Made by a program: the position numbers and the translations under genes
NCBI GenBank assembly: GCA_027489965.1
Contig: JAIXZA010000174.1
Location: 1-64,000 of the forward strand
Direction of reading: 5' to 3'
DNA from: Verrucomicrobiaceae bacterium
GTDB lineage: Bacteria > Verrucomicrobiota > Verrucomicrobiia > Verrucomicrobiales > Verrucomicrobiaceae
DNA: 64,000 nt
Notes under the pieces: generated by a model
What the model saw: the letters and a program-made list of their open reading frames with translations, nothing else
Databases searched by the model: none
What the model was told of the DNA's origin: nothing
In this document: positions 1 to 10,286 of the stretch, one piece after another
How the letters are laid out: every line of letters starts with the position of its first letter
Position numbering within the stretch: position 1 is the first letter of the stretch

Positions 1-3000
1 GTAATCTTATCACCATTGGTTAGATTCCCCGTAAAAGTATCTGCGACAACGTTCAGTGAAGTCGAGCTGAAACTATCGATCTTCGGCACGAAACGAACAT
101 TCACGCCAGCACTGGAAATCGGCAATGCAGCGCCACCAACAGTTGCTGCAATCTGGAATGTGGTTCCGGTTGAACCAACGACGTAATACGCCTTATCCTT
201 TTGTACGCCGCTAGGCAAAGTGGTATCTAAAAAGTAAGGAAAGGTGATCTGTGTCCCGTTGGCAAAGTTACCCGTAAAGGTATCAAGAGCAGGATTAACT
301 GTCGTTTCTTCAGCATCTGTTCCCAAGGCGTTGTTAGCCGTCACCGCAAGAATGCCTTCATTGATGGAGGTTAGACCACTGTAAGAAGCAGCTTTACCAA
401 GCACCCAGGTCCCCGATCCAAGTTTCATTAAACCCGTGATCTCGCTGATGCTTTTATCCCTTAGCTCTAGCAAAAGCGTGTTATCTCCCCTGCCGGTTCC
501 GCCAAGTGTCAGCGTGCGGTTACCGCCATCTTTGAAAGCGATGGGCTGGCTGAGGTCATTAATTTCAGTGAATAAATCCCTGTCTTCGCGACCGAATGTG
601 ATACGCGCTTCTTGATTGCTGCCATTCGCAATGATTGTGGCGCCATTAGCTCCCGTCCCCATCGTAAAGGAGCGGTTGGTTCTTTGCTGGGAAGTCAGGT
701 TAAAAATAAGTGCTGATTTATCAATGAGTAAAAGCCCAGGATTATCACTACTCGCGTAACCAAGCACGCTCTCTGAAATAAAATTATCACTGATTCTTGT
801 GACGGTTACGCTGCCATTACGGATTTCTAAACCATTGGAAAAGTTACTGCTGGTGTTCGTCAGCGCCAGATCTCCAGGCCCTTGTTTGATCAGACGCAAT
901 CCAAACGGTGCATTGAGATCATTTACAATTTTGCTATTCACCGTTTGGTTACTTGAAATATCAAAAATGAGATTGGTCGGAGCAGTAAGATCTATCGGCG
1001 CCTCAGTATTACTGATGGTGGATCCCACCGTATCGGTAATTTGCCGGATCGTTTGTGAAACTCCAGCCAATTGAAGAATGGATGCTCCCAAATTAAGGTT
1101 CAATCCACCTGTTCCTAAAGCATTAGGCGTCTTTAGTTTTAGAATACCTGAAGCCATCGAGATCGGCTGATCAAAACGAGTTCCTCCTAGCCAGGTGTTG
1201 TTTCCTTCAATCGTAATATTCCCCTGCGTTGAGCGTATGCCGCCTGTGAAATTGTTATTTCCAGTGATCACGATATCACCGCCCTGCTGGTTAATACCAC
1301 CGATGGTATTATTTCCCAAAATGGTCAATAACCCATTGTAGTTCGCTGGAGCGACCGTTACGTCTGTTTGAATACCCGTCAAAAAGGTGTTCGAACTGGA
1401 AGCATTTCCAAGCGTCAAACTGTTGAATTGTTGTTCTGAAGAAGAGCGAATACCAACCTCTAATAAGCCTTCAGCATAAATCGGATTCGTGATCGCAAAA
1501 TTAATGACAGGCACTCCATTGACATTGTCTGGATTGCTCGATCCCACCTCAATTCGGCCACCTGTGGTGCCAATCTTGAGTCCGCGGAATCCGTCACTAA
1601 AATTCAAATTCAAATCGTCCGCAGGTAGGGATGATGGAGCAGGGTGCCCGATCTGTAGAGTCCCACCATTGATCTGAATGTGATCTTGCACAAAGGCACT
1701 TGGAGCAGCACCCAGGCTAGCCAAAGACCTGACAAGCAAGGTCCCTGAATTAATATAAGTCTTACCCGTGTAATTGTTGGCACTATTTAGAGTTAGCAGA
1801 CCAGAACCCGATTTTGCTAGGCTAACTGAGCCACCTTTAAAGGTTAGTTCAGTCCCAGTTGTTATCACTGCAGTTGTAGGTGACGTCAGAGTGATACGGT
1901 TGTTGGTATCCACGGTCTCGATACGCGTTCCTGGTGCTATGCCCAGACCCGTAACCGACATCCCAGCCAACAAACCATTCTGGGCAAGCAAGTTCGGCAG
2001 TGTAATCTGGATGGTTCCCACTGGTAGTGAACTACTCAGAACCAAATTGACTTTTGATTCAAAATCTTGGATCGGATTATTGATCGTCAACGAACTGTTA
2101 TTGATGAGATAAAGAGTCTGTGGCGCATTCAAGGCCGTGCCCACAGTCAACATTCCTGTACCACTGATTGTGGGATTTCCACTATTAGCCAAAATTCCTC
2201 CTGATTCCACACTCAGTCGGAATGACAAAACATTAAATGTCCCACCGGTTAAATTCAGTGAATTCACCGTATATGCATTATTTGCTGGTGGATTACTTGT
2301 TGGCGCTGTAAAACCAGACGATTTTACATTCTGGGTTGCATTCCAGGCAGCCGCTCCACCCGTCTGGTAATTTTCGAGTCTGAACACTCCTTTGGTCGCA
2401 TCATAGGTAGCCCAGTCATTTTCGACCGTTGCCCATCCGCCAATAATCCCACCTTTAAGAGTTGGGTTTCTGGTAAACACAATGCGATTGAGAGCATTCG
2501 CGCCAAGAAGACTTGTGTCATCTCCAGATTCATCCTTTCTTCTGGATGAGAAATTCAAGGTTGCCCCGGGCTTCTGTTCGAGTGAACCAAATTGCAGTAA
2601 ACTAGAACCTCCAACACCTGCCGTGGTGGTTCGGATGGTCAATTGGCCTTCTGACAGGAGTAGCTTCCCGATGGATTCTGAATAAGCGACGTTATCGACG
2701 CCATTGTTAGAGAACTCAAATCTACCTCCTTTTGAATTCAGAATGGCAGCGTCATCAATACGGTTCGTGTTATTCTGATTCCGTTCGATGATTCCAGACC
2801 CTGTCCTAGTATTGAAGGTAACTTCATTTCTGATGGTCATGATCCCGCCCAAACCAATATCGAGCTGAGTGCCGCTGAAGGTGCTATTAAGCGAAGTACT
2901 CCAAGTACCTCCAGTAGCAGTACTAAGTCCACCATTGCCTAAAGCGACCGTCCTTCCATTGGCTGAAATGATAGTTTTGATGCGATCAACCGTTCTTAAG

Positions 3001-6000
3001 TCGTTGATTGCGGCACTATCAGCAGCACGCGATACAGCCCAAGTCGCTCCATCTCCTGAGGATAAAATCAGGCCATCCTGGCCGGCAACTAATATCTGCC
3101 CACCCGCTGTGGCTACAGCACTTAGATCAAGACCTGTCCCAGAATTTCGTGAAGTCCAGCCAGAACCATTTCCTGAAGTTAGAATGGCTCCGTAATCACC
3201 CACTGCGATAAATTGTGATCCAGTCCAAAACACATCATCCAATTTGGGTAAGGGTACCTGAATCGGAGTCGCATTCTTGATTTTAGTGACCACCGAGCTT
3301 CCTGAAGCAATAGTGCCCGTGTAAATCCCCAAAGACACTTGAACAGGCGCACTTCCCACATTCAAATTAGGAGCACTGCTCAAAAAAACGGTATCATTGG
3401 CATCGTCCAAGACACTGACATAGAACGGCACGACATTATCTGCTCCTTGGGCATCACCCGTCACGAGAAGCAGCATGCCTTCCGTTAATTCTGAAAAATC
3501 AATAACCCCCGTGATAACGGAAGAATTATTGGTCACCACACCTTTAAATGTCAAAAGCGGCACATCACTCGCATTGCTCAAAGCTGGACTACTAAGTGTC
3601 AATTCATTCAGAGCTGAATTATAGCTGCTAACTGTGACATTACTTGGGATCTTGCCAGTCACAGAAGCCACGCTTTTGCCTTGGGAAAAATGGGTCGTTC
3701 CTGGTCGTCTCTGAATGCTTGGTAGATTGCTCACATTTCGCACAATGGGGTCATTCACCGTCAAATCACCATACAAGACACCAAAGCTCCCTCGGCCTTC
3801 GGTTGGGGGCACCCGAGTCAGCCAGATAATTCTTGAGTCTGGGAATAATCCAAAAATGATGCCTGTCTCGGTTCCATTGAAAGCACTGCCGTGCAGCGCC
3901 ATTCCGACGGCTAAGCCTTTGAAATCACTGACTTCTGTGAGAAGCGAAGAACCTGCGGTAACAACGGCTGTAAAAGTGCGGATAGGTTTGCTGGCTTCCG
4001 TAATGGTGGAGGCAGTCGTCATGGTAAAACCAGTAGCCTCGACACTTCTTACCCTGGTGCCTGCCGGAATACCCGATTCAGCAAACACGGGGATACCCAC
4101 TCTAACCGACTGAATCCCACTTACATTCGTGATCGAATTATTACCTGATGTATTTCCTTTGAAGACTCCAAAACTCACTGCAGTTCCCGCTGCTGCACTG
4201 CCACTCATCGTCACGGTGCTACCAGCAACATCCGTAATGAACTGCCCCGAGGAGTTAAGCGGTGGTGTCTGATTAGACCATGTAATCCCGTCTGGGGAAG
4301 TCAGTAACCGCCCCGCCGTGCCTACGGCAACAAAAGTTGTTGGTGAAGCGCTGATGGAATTTAGTGTGTTAGAAACACCAGAAGTCCGAACGAGCCAAGA
4401 TCCGGTCTCGCCACCGAGAGAGGTGGCAATATAACCAGTCGTCCCAACAACGATCATATTGAACCCGGCTCTAAAAGTAGCTGATGAAGCATTCTGTAAG
4501 GCGTTTTGGGATAAGGTTACATCCGTGCCAGAAATAGCATTGATCACTGTTCCTGGTTGTGTGACTCCGGCCAGAAATACTGGCATACCCACAGACAAGG
4601 TAGCGGCATCTGTAACTCCGGTAACCAATGAGCTATTGATGGTGAATGAACCCGAGGCAATCCGCTCAGTCCGAGTTTGTGTCAGGCTTGCACCTGTGGC
4701 GGTGGCCCTGGCCGTATTTGAAACGGTCAATGTGTTGGCTGTTGTGGCGATGACACGCGTACCAGTAGGAAAGAGTAACCCACGAACTGCCATCTGCGGC
4801 CTGAATGAAGAGACCGACGAAACATTCTGAACTAAAGTGCTATTGGCAGTAAGCGTCCCTCTATAAACACTCAGAGGCGCACTTGGGTTCGTTGCGATCG
4901 CTCCTTCAGAAAGGCTAATCGTATTGGAAGTCATGGCCGTGATGTAAGCGCCCGCAGGTATCCCCTGTCCGGCAAGTATCATGCCGACAGCTAAGCCATT
5001 CGTGTTTGAGACATTCTGGATGACAGCACTATTCAGGACGATATTTCCCGTCAGTGTGAAGAGCCTTACTGAGGTTCCCGATAGCGCAGCAGGCTGAGAA
5101 AGTGTCAGCGTGCTATTGGGGCCATTGACCGTGCTAATGGTTGTCCCAGCAGGTATAAGATTACCACTGGTGATCACAGTTCCTGTGGCCAAGTTTTGAG
5201 CCGTCATGACGTTTGTGATGGTGGTCTGATTGGTGCCAGAAGAAGTCGTTCCTCTGAAGTAACCAAAATCCACATCCGTTCCTACAGCGAGAGGATTGGA
5301 ATCCATGACGACCGAAGTCCCGGAGGCACTGACGATCTGAGTACCTGGCGCCGTGACCAAGCCAAAGATTGGCGTTCCGATGGCATAGCCACTGGCATTA
5401 GCGACATTTTGAATGATCGCAGAATCAACTGTTACATTCCCCGTGAAAGTCAAATTCGCCGATGTTGTGCCATTCAATCCCCGTGCACTTCCAGAATCCT
5501 GAAGACTCCAGTTGATACCGCCATCTGTAGAAGTAAGCACGCGCCCCAGATTCCCGACAACCATCAAGCGCTCCCCTGTCCAGGTGATGGAAGAAAATGC
5601 CACAGCTGCTGGATCCTTATACCGAAGGTCCCATAGCTGACCATCTGTTGAAGTATGAATGGTTCCTTTGGATGTGACCGCAATAAATTGGCGGCCATCA
5701 TGAACCACATCAGCAAAGTTTAACGACTCACCACGAATCGCGCCATCTGTAGCACTGGAGTAATTGATGCTTACTTTTCGCCCAGCTGGAATCACCACCG
5801 GCTGATTCAAGGTTAGGGTACGGCTCGTCAGATTGATGGCCTCAATGCGCGTATTGGCTAGGATTGTAACTCCAGTCGCTGGATTGTTGTCGGTGTTATT
5901 TGATAGAGTAAGAATCGAGCCAACGACCAAATTCGACACATCCGTCAAGGTTAAAGAAGTCCCGTTAGCAGTGTTTTGGACCACACGATCAATCGTACTC

Positions 6001-9000
6001 CCGACTGAATTCAGCCTCAACGAGACACTAGAGAAATCAAAATGATCCGTTGCCTCAACAACAGCATCGAAGGCACTGCCAATACTATTGGCGTTATAGA
6101 TCTGACTGGCGATGGTGGAATTGGCGAAAACATCACGACGTCCACCATCCAGAGAAATATTACCAGCCGACAGGCTAGATCCAATGCTCAAGGATTTGTT
6201 TAAACCAGGCGTGCCGCGCAGGGTTAGACTTTGTTCAATAAAGGCCTTTTCACCACGTAAGCTGCCGTCTCCAGACCGAAAGCTAACGGTACCTTCGAAG
6301 GAGCTTAGTGAGTCCAGATTGGCAGCACCACTATTAAAGCTGAGGTTGCCAGAGCCAAACTTACTCAAGTTGGCTGCGCCCAGCACGGAATCATCAAAGT
6401 TAATGGTCGATCCTTGTGTGTCCACGTTAATCTTCGTGCCGACAGCTGCAATGATGCTACTAGCAAAACTGGTCGTATTGATAAGATTCAGCGTGCCTCC
6501 ATTCAAAAGAGTAGAACCTGTGTAGGAGATGTTACCTCCACGTAGGGTTAATGAGCCCGTGCCATTTTTAGTGAGTCCCAGTTTACCAGTGCCAGAGCCA
6601 CCGGCTCTATTGCGGACAAAACCACCGATAAAAGAATCCAGATTGTTTCCACCCAAGGTTAAGACCGCACTTCGATTGACAGTCTCACCTTCCATGTTTT
6701 CAAGCACCAGAGAGGATCCAATGTCCATGATATTACCAATCGTCTCATTACCACCCATCAGTTTAAAATAGGCCCAGCGATTCGAAGCGCCATCCGCGAT
6801 GACTGTAGCCATATCAGCGATTTGATTTCCCTGGTCGCTTGCAGGAAAACTGGTAGAAAGCACTCGATTCTCTAACAATTGAAGTACGGCATTGCCCGCA
6901 CTGCCTAGGCTGGCACTTCCGATGCGGACATTCCCAAAGGCAGCGCCACCAGTAACGCCAAGCTCCACCTGGGCTCCAGTGCCTGTGCCACCACGATTCT
7001 GCAGCCACAAGTCTGACAGTGACGAAACCGCATTACCACGAACAGTTAAAATCCCATTTCCAGTGCTAACGAAATCACCGGTTCCAGAGAGCCCGCCACT
7101 CAGCGTCAGACGACCAGCATTCACCCGAATATTAAGCTCTTCATCGGTGTAGATACGGGCACTAATGACATCCTGATCTCCCTGGGCCTTATTAATGAAT
7201 GATTTACCACCACCGATGCCTCCCATGGCAAAAGTGAGTGCATTCGCAACACCGCCTGAACCCGCACTCAAGGTGATGTCTTGATCTTGAAAGGAATCTC
7301 CGATGGTTAGCACCCCGACGGTTCGAGGAGCTTCGAGAGCAATGTTTGCACCAGCCGTGTCATTGTTAAAATAAACATATGAGCCGATACCACCAGGAGC
7401 TGGATAGACGCTTCCCAAAAAGCCTGTAGGAGCGGCCAGGGTTACAGATGGATTAGATGTGTATCCCGAGCCCGGCTGGGTGATTGTGATGGCAGCAATC
7501 GTACCCGTTTCACTCAAAACAGCCGTTGCGGTTGCTGGTATGGCTCCGCCGCCAGTGGTTAATGCTAATAAAGTGACTGCACCACCTTCAACGCGGGCAG
7601 CAGCTGTCGCTGCAGTCGAATTAGCGGGAGGATAGGCGATGGCGACAGTGGGAGCAGAGATCAAACCTGCACCACCATGAAGCACCGTAAAGCCTGTGAC
7701 TTTGCCAGAAGTAATAGAAGACGAGACGACAGGCCAAGTGATTCTGCTCAAAGTCACTGTCGGTGCGCTCGTGTATCCAAAGCCGCCTGATGTGACCGTA
7801 ATAGAAGTGACTTGATTGCCTGTCAGGTTAGCCCTGGCAACCGCACCCGAGCCACCCCCACCCTGAAAAATAACCGCTGGGGGGACGTCATAACCAGTTC
7901 CCCCCTGTAGGACAGTGACTGTAGAAACGACGAATCCCACGAGCGCTGCCGAAGCTGTAGCACCACTCCCATTAGACGTAAATATCACCGTCGGTGGGCT
8001 AGTGTAGCCACTTCCCGCTGAAGTCACCGTTACTGAAGTCACTTTATTGCCTGTCAAATTTGCAGTCGCAGCAGCACCTGAACCACCACCACCCTGAAAA
8101 GCAACGATAGGAGCAGTCGTGTAGCCATCTCCAGCATTCAGCACACTCACAGCTGAAACCGCATTTCCCGTGAGTGTGGCGTTTGCGATAGCTCCCGTAA
8201 TTCCATTTGAGATGAAGGAGACGCTAGGAGCAACAGTATAACCCTCACCACCAGGAGTTAGCGCTATAGAAGTGACTGCACCCCCAGTTAAAGTGGCTGC
8301 GGCTGTGGCAGCGATACCACTATTGGGAGCCGCAGTCATCGAAACGGTCGGGGCAACGGTATGACTGGCACCGCCATAAATGATGTTAAAGGAAGAGACT
8401 CTGCCCGCCGAAATGTTTGAGGTGGCGATTGGATAAGTCACTCCATTGGAAGTAAAGGTTACATTGGGGGTACTTGTGTATCCACTGCCAAAAGCGGTCA
8501 TGGTAATTGAAGTCACTCTGCTACCTGTAAGGACGGCTGTTGCTGCAGCTCCCGAACCACCACCACCCTGAAAATTAACCGTAGGCGGTGCAACATAGCC
8601 GTCACCACCGTCCACAATTGAAACGGCGGTAATCGTATTGCCTGATCGGGTCGCTGTGGCAATGGCCCCCTTGATCCCATTGGAAACAAATGAAACTCGC
8701 GGAGCTGCGGTATAGCCCCGCCATCCGCTGGTGCCAATCGAGACTGAAGGCACAGAGACGTAGCCAGCGCCAGGATTGGTGACTGCAATTTCAGACAAAG
8801 CGTTGCCAGCACGAGATGCACTGGCTTGGGCTGTACGAAGCAATGTTCGGCCAAAGTCCATGGTTGGAAGTGATGTGAATCCATAGCCGCTCTGATTAAG
8901 ATCAATGGATGACACCGCACCTTCGGCCGTGAGATTCACGGTAGAGACGACACCACCAGCACCACCAGGAGCGGTGAGCGTCACCTCTGTAACCTGACCA

Positions 9001-10238
9001 TCCTGAATTTCAGCGACGGCTTCTGTGCCAGCGTGACTGATGATCCCGACTTCCCCTCCTCCCGCAGAAAAACGCACTTGAGGTGGATCCAGGTAGCCTG
9101 CGCCTGGTGAGAGGATTTCAATGCCCGTAACAACACCATCTTCCGTGACGGCCACAGCTGAAGCAGGCGAAGTTGGCGGTGTTGCCGTGATCGTCACGGT
9201 GGGTGTGGAGGTATACCCAGAACCTTCATTGGTCATCACGTAACCAACCACGCGCCCAACACCTGCTGTTGATGTGAAAACCACCGCACTGCCAGGCGTA
9301 GTAATCAAATCAACAGGGGCGCCGCCGATGCTTGTGGCAACCTGGAAAGTGGTCCCTGAAGAATTGATCACAAAATAACGCTGAGTCAGAGAGATTCCAC
9401 CTGGAGGTACATCACTACCAGAAAACTCAACCGGGGTATCATTGGCTGGAGCTGCTCCCACGACGGTAAAAAGGTCCGTCGCAATGTCAGCGGTAACATC
9501 CACATTAATATCACCCGTAATCACCGGTGTGGCTGTAGCCCCAGTGCCACCTCCGCCCGTAATCGTTACTTGCGTGCCATTCTTACCATACCCAATGCCC
9601 ACATTTCCTGGATTAATGGCCGTGATCTTATCTCCAGTTCTGACAGCTGTAGCAGTAGCCCCCGTTCCTGGCGTAAAGCTTACGTTTGGTGGAACGGTAT
9701 AACCACCTCCGCCTTGGAAAAACAGCTGCGGGTTCCCCGTGTAACCAGAACCACCGCGCGAGACTGTGACTTGGGCTAATTCAGACGTAATTGTAACGGT
9801 AGGCGTAGCCGTATAGCCCCCACCTTTTGAAATGACTTTGATACCAGTAATGACCCCACCCGAGATCGTCGCCACGGCTCTTGCACCATAGCCGCCCGTT
9901 GTACCACCAGTAATGATCACTGTCGGGGCTACTGTGTACCCGCTTCCGCCATTGATCAGATTCACCGCTGTGATTTCACCACGGCCATTGCGCACCGCCG
10001 AAGCAAGTGCGACGGCCTTACGTGTCACGGAAAGTTCGGCAGCTCTGAGTGGGGATGTTGTGGACCACTGGCTCAAATTACCTCCCCACGTTCCGCCTCC
10101 GCTACTACTCCATGAACCATTCACACTGACTTGAGCGTTGATTGGCAAAGCAATGGCAAGAATACCGAGCCCTAAAAAAGGCCAAATTTTCCAATGATCG
10201 GCTCTCGATTGAGTCTCGGTTTGAGATAGTGCCTTCAT
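1..10238 (-). CDS. Giant secreted beta-strand repeat protein (autotransporter-associated repeat type), partial
   Basis: The frame stays open from an ATG at 10238 to the left edge, more than 3400 codons, and the C-terminus lies outside. I checked it at about ten points and found one unbroken frame. Residues 1-35 form a long signal peptide with a hydrophobic core (FLGLGILAIALPINA). Next come about 20 copies of a GxGYTxxPTV motif with glycine-rich spacers, up to roughly residue 930. Then follow beta-helix-like stretches with autotransporter-associated repeats (for example TLRGGNISYTGSTLLNGGTL), three pairs of propeller-like blades (TSTDGGINW, TSPDGITWS), and many modules of the form NVS..GL.VGM..GIPAGT. 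The last part again carries autotransporter-type repeats (SANNYTGKTYINSGTL). Probably a surface or adhesive structure. Whether it ends in a beta-barrel or a sorting tail cannot be seen. Its G+C is visibly lower than in neighbouring housekeeping genes. The prepilin-like gene starts upstream and ends 48 bases before this ATG. Confidence 0.88.
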   Translation of the reverse strand, partial: MKALSQTETQSRADHWKIWPFLGLGILAIALPINAQVSVNGSWSSSGGGTWGGNLSQWSTTSPLRAAELSVTRKAVALASAVRNGRGEITAVNLINGGSGYTVAPTVIITGGTTGGYGARAVATISGGVITGIKVISKGGGYTATPTVTITSELAQVTVSRGGSGYTGNPQLFFQGGGGYTVPPNVSFTPGTGATATAVRTGDKITAINPGNVGIGYGKNGTQVTITGGGGTGATATPVITGDINVDVTADIATDLFTVVGAAPANDTPVEFSGSDVPPGGISLTQRYFVINSSGTTFQVATSIGGAPVDLITTPGSAVVFTSTAGVGRVVGYVMTNEGSGYTSTPTVTITATPPTSPASAVAVTEDGVVTGIEILSPGAGYLDPPQVRFSAGGGEVGIISHAGTEAVAEIQDGQVTEVTLTAPGGAGGVVSTVNLTAEGAVSSIDLNQSGYGFTSLPTMDFGRTLLRTAQASASRAGNALSEIAVTNPGAGYVSVPSVSIGTSGWRGYTAAPRVSFVSNGIKGAIATATRSGNTITAVSIVDGGDGYVAPPTVNFQGGGGSGAAATAVLTGSRVTSITMTAFGSGYTSTPNVTFTSNGVTYPIATSNISAGRVSSFNIIYGGASHTVAPTVSMTAAPNSGIAATAAATLTGGAVTSIALTPGGEGYTVAPSVSFISNGITGAIANATLTGNAVSAVSVLNAGDGYTTAPIVAFQGGGGSGAAATANLTGNKVTSVTVTSAGSGYTSPPTVIFTSNGSGATASAALVGFVVSTVTVLQGGTGYDVPPAVIFQGGGGSGAVARANLTGNQVTSITVTSGGFGYTSAPTVTLSRITWPVVSSSITSGKVTGFTVLHGGAGLISAPTVAIAYPPANSTAATAAARVEGGAVTLLALTTGGGAIPATATAVLSETGTIAAITITQPGSGYTSNPSVTLAAPTGFLGSVYPAPGGIGSYVYFNNDTAGANIALEAPRTVGVLTIGDSFQDQDITLSAGSGGVANALTFAMGGIGGGKSFINKAQGDQDVISARIYTDEELNIRVNAGRLTLSGGLSGTGDFVSTGNGILTVRGNAVSSLSDLWLQNRGGTGTGAQVELGVTGGAAFGNVRIGSASLGSAGNAVLQLLENRVLSTSFPASDQGNQIADMATVIADGASNRWAYFKLMGGNETIGNIMDIGSSLVLENMEGETVNRSAVLTLGGNNLDSFIGGFVRNRAGGSGTGKLGLTKNGTGSLTLRGGNISYTGSTLLNGGTLNLINTTSFASSIIAAVGTKINVDTQGSTINFDDSVLGAANLSKFGSGNLSFNSGAANLDSLSSFEGTVSFRSGDGSLRGEKAFIEQSLTLRGTPGLNKSLSIGSSLSAGNISLDGGRRDVFANSTIASQIYNANSIGSAFDAVVEATDHFDFSSVSLRLNSVGSTIDRVVQNTANGTSLTLTDVSNLVVGSILTLSNNTDNNPATGVTILANTRIEAINLTSRTLTLNQPVVIPAGRKVSINYSSATDGAIRGESLNFADVVHDGRQFIAVTSKGTIHTSTDGQLWDLRYKDPAAVAFSSITWTGERLMVVGNLGRVLTSTDGGINWSLQDSGSARGLNGTTSANLTFTGNVTVDSAIIQNVANASGYAIGTPIFGLVTAPGTQIVSASGTSVVMDSNPLAVGTDVDFGYFRGTTSSGTNQTTITNVMTAQNLATGTVITSGNLIPAGTTISTVNGPNSTLTLSQPAALSGTSVRLFTLTGNIVLNSAVIQNVSNTNGLAVGMILAGQGIPAGAYITAMTSNTISLSEGAIATNPSAPLSVYRGTLTANSTLVQNVSSVSSFRPQMAVRGLLFPTGTRVIATTANTLTVSNTARATATGASLTQTRTERIASGSFTINSSLVTGVTDAATLSVGMPVFLAGVTQPGTVINAISGTDVTLSQNALQNASSATFRAGFNMIVVGTTGYIATSLGGETGSWLVRTSGVSNTLNSISASPTTFVAVGTAGRLLTSPDGITWSNQTPPLNSSGQFITDVAGSTVTMSGSAAAGTAVSFGVFKGNTSGNNSITNVSGIQSVRVGIPVFAESGIPAGTRVRSVEATGFTMTTASTITEASKPIRTFTAVVTAGSSLLTEVSDFKGLAVGMALHGSAFNGTETGIIFGLFPDSRIIWLTRVPPTEGRGSFGVLYGDLTVNDPIVRNVSNLPSIQRRPGTTHFSQGKSVASVTGKIPSNVTVSSYNSALNELTLSSPALSNASDVPLLTFKGVVTNNSSVITGVIDFSELTEGMLLLVTGDAQGADNVVPFYVSVLDDANDTVFLSSAPNLNVGSAPVQVSLGIYTGTIASGSSVVTKIKNATPIQVPLPKLDDVFWTGSQFIAVGDYGAILTSGNGSGWTSRNSGTGLDLSAVATAGGQILVAGQDGLILSSGDGATWAVSRAADSAAINDLRTVDRIKTIISANGRTVALGNGGLSTATGGTWSTSLNSTFSGTQLDIGLGGIMTIRNEVTFNTRTGSGIIERNQNNTNRIDDAAILNSKGGRFEFSNNGVDNVAYSESIGKLLLSEGQLTIRTTTAGVGGSSLLQFGSLEQKPGATLNFSSRRKDESGDDTSLLGANALNRIVFTRNPTLKGGIIGGWATVENDWATYDATKGVFRLENYQTGGAAAWNATQNVKSSGFTAPTSNPPANNAYTVNSLNLTGGTFNVLSFRLSVESGGILANSGNPTISGTGMLTVGTALNAPQTLYLINNSSLTINNPIQDFESKVNLVLSSSLPVGTIQITLPNLLAQNGLLAGMSVTGLGIAPGTRIETVDTNNRITLTSPTTAVITTGTELTFKGGSVSLAKSGSGLLTLNSANNYTGKTYINSGTLLVRSLASLGAAPSAFVQDHIQINGGTLQIGHPAPSSLPADDLNLNFSDGFRGLKIGTTGGRIEVGSSNPDNVNGVPVINFAITNPIYAEGLLEVGIRSSSEQQFNSLTLGNASSSNTFLTGIQTDVTVAPANYNGLLTILGNNTIGGINQQGGDIVITGNNNFTGGIRSTQGNITIEGNNTWLGGTRFDQPISMASGILKLKTPNALGTGGLNLNLGASILQLAGVSQTIRQITDTVGSTISNTEAPIDLTAPTNLIFDISSNQTVNSKIVNDLNAPFGLRLIKQGPGDLALTNTSSNFSNGLEIRNGSVTVTRISDNFISESVLGYASSDNPGLLLIDKSALIFNLTSQQRTNRSFTMGTGANGATIIANGSNQEARITFGREDRDLFTEINDLSQPIAFKDGGNRTLTLGGTGRGDNTLLLELRDKSISEITGLMKLGSGTWVLGKAASYSGLTSINEGILAVTANNALGTDAEETTVNPALDTFTGNFANGTQITFPYFLDTTLPSGVQKDKAYYVVGSTGTTFQIAATVGGAALPISSAGVNVRFVPKIDSFSSTSLNVVADTFTGNLTNGDKI
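7438..9955 (-). repeat. GxGYTxxPTV coding repeat array within the giant protein
   Basis: Some 20 imperfect copies of a short motif (GGSGYTVAPTV, GSGYTSTPTV, GDGYVAPPTV, GEGYTVAPSV and similar) recur every 30-70 residues. They are separated by spacers such as FQGGGGSGAAATA and LTGNxVTSITVTS. Some blocks are long-range duplicates: three related stretches around 7735-7910, 7965-8110 and 8425-8590 share the same order of spacer and motif. The pattern suggests growth by duplication of one- and two-motif units. Confidence 0.8.
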
Positions 10239-10286
10239 AAAGTGAATGAAAAATGTTATGCTAGAATCAACCAATAGATCAAAAAA

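Noticed and set aside
7438-9955. CRISPR array or intergenic DNA tandem repeats
   Set aside because: The repeats vary in length and sequence and are in frame with a protein. There are no uniform repeats with unique spacers.
799-10134. Plus-strand open frames of 60-140 codons across the giant gene
   Set aside because: They are antisense to a continuous frame with clear repeat motifs, and their translations show no protein family character.
1-10238. A possible frameshift in the giant gene around 5000
   Set aside because: A first reading suggested a frame change, but it came from miscounting a line start. Rechecking at 1206, 3321, 4983, 5208, 5496, 6003, 6999, 9048 and 10236 put all codons in the same frame.
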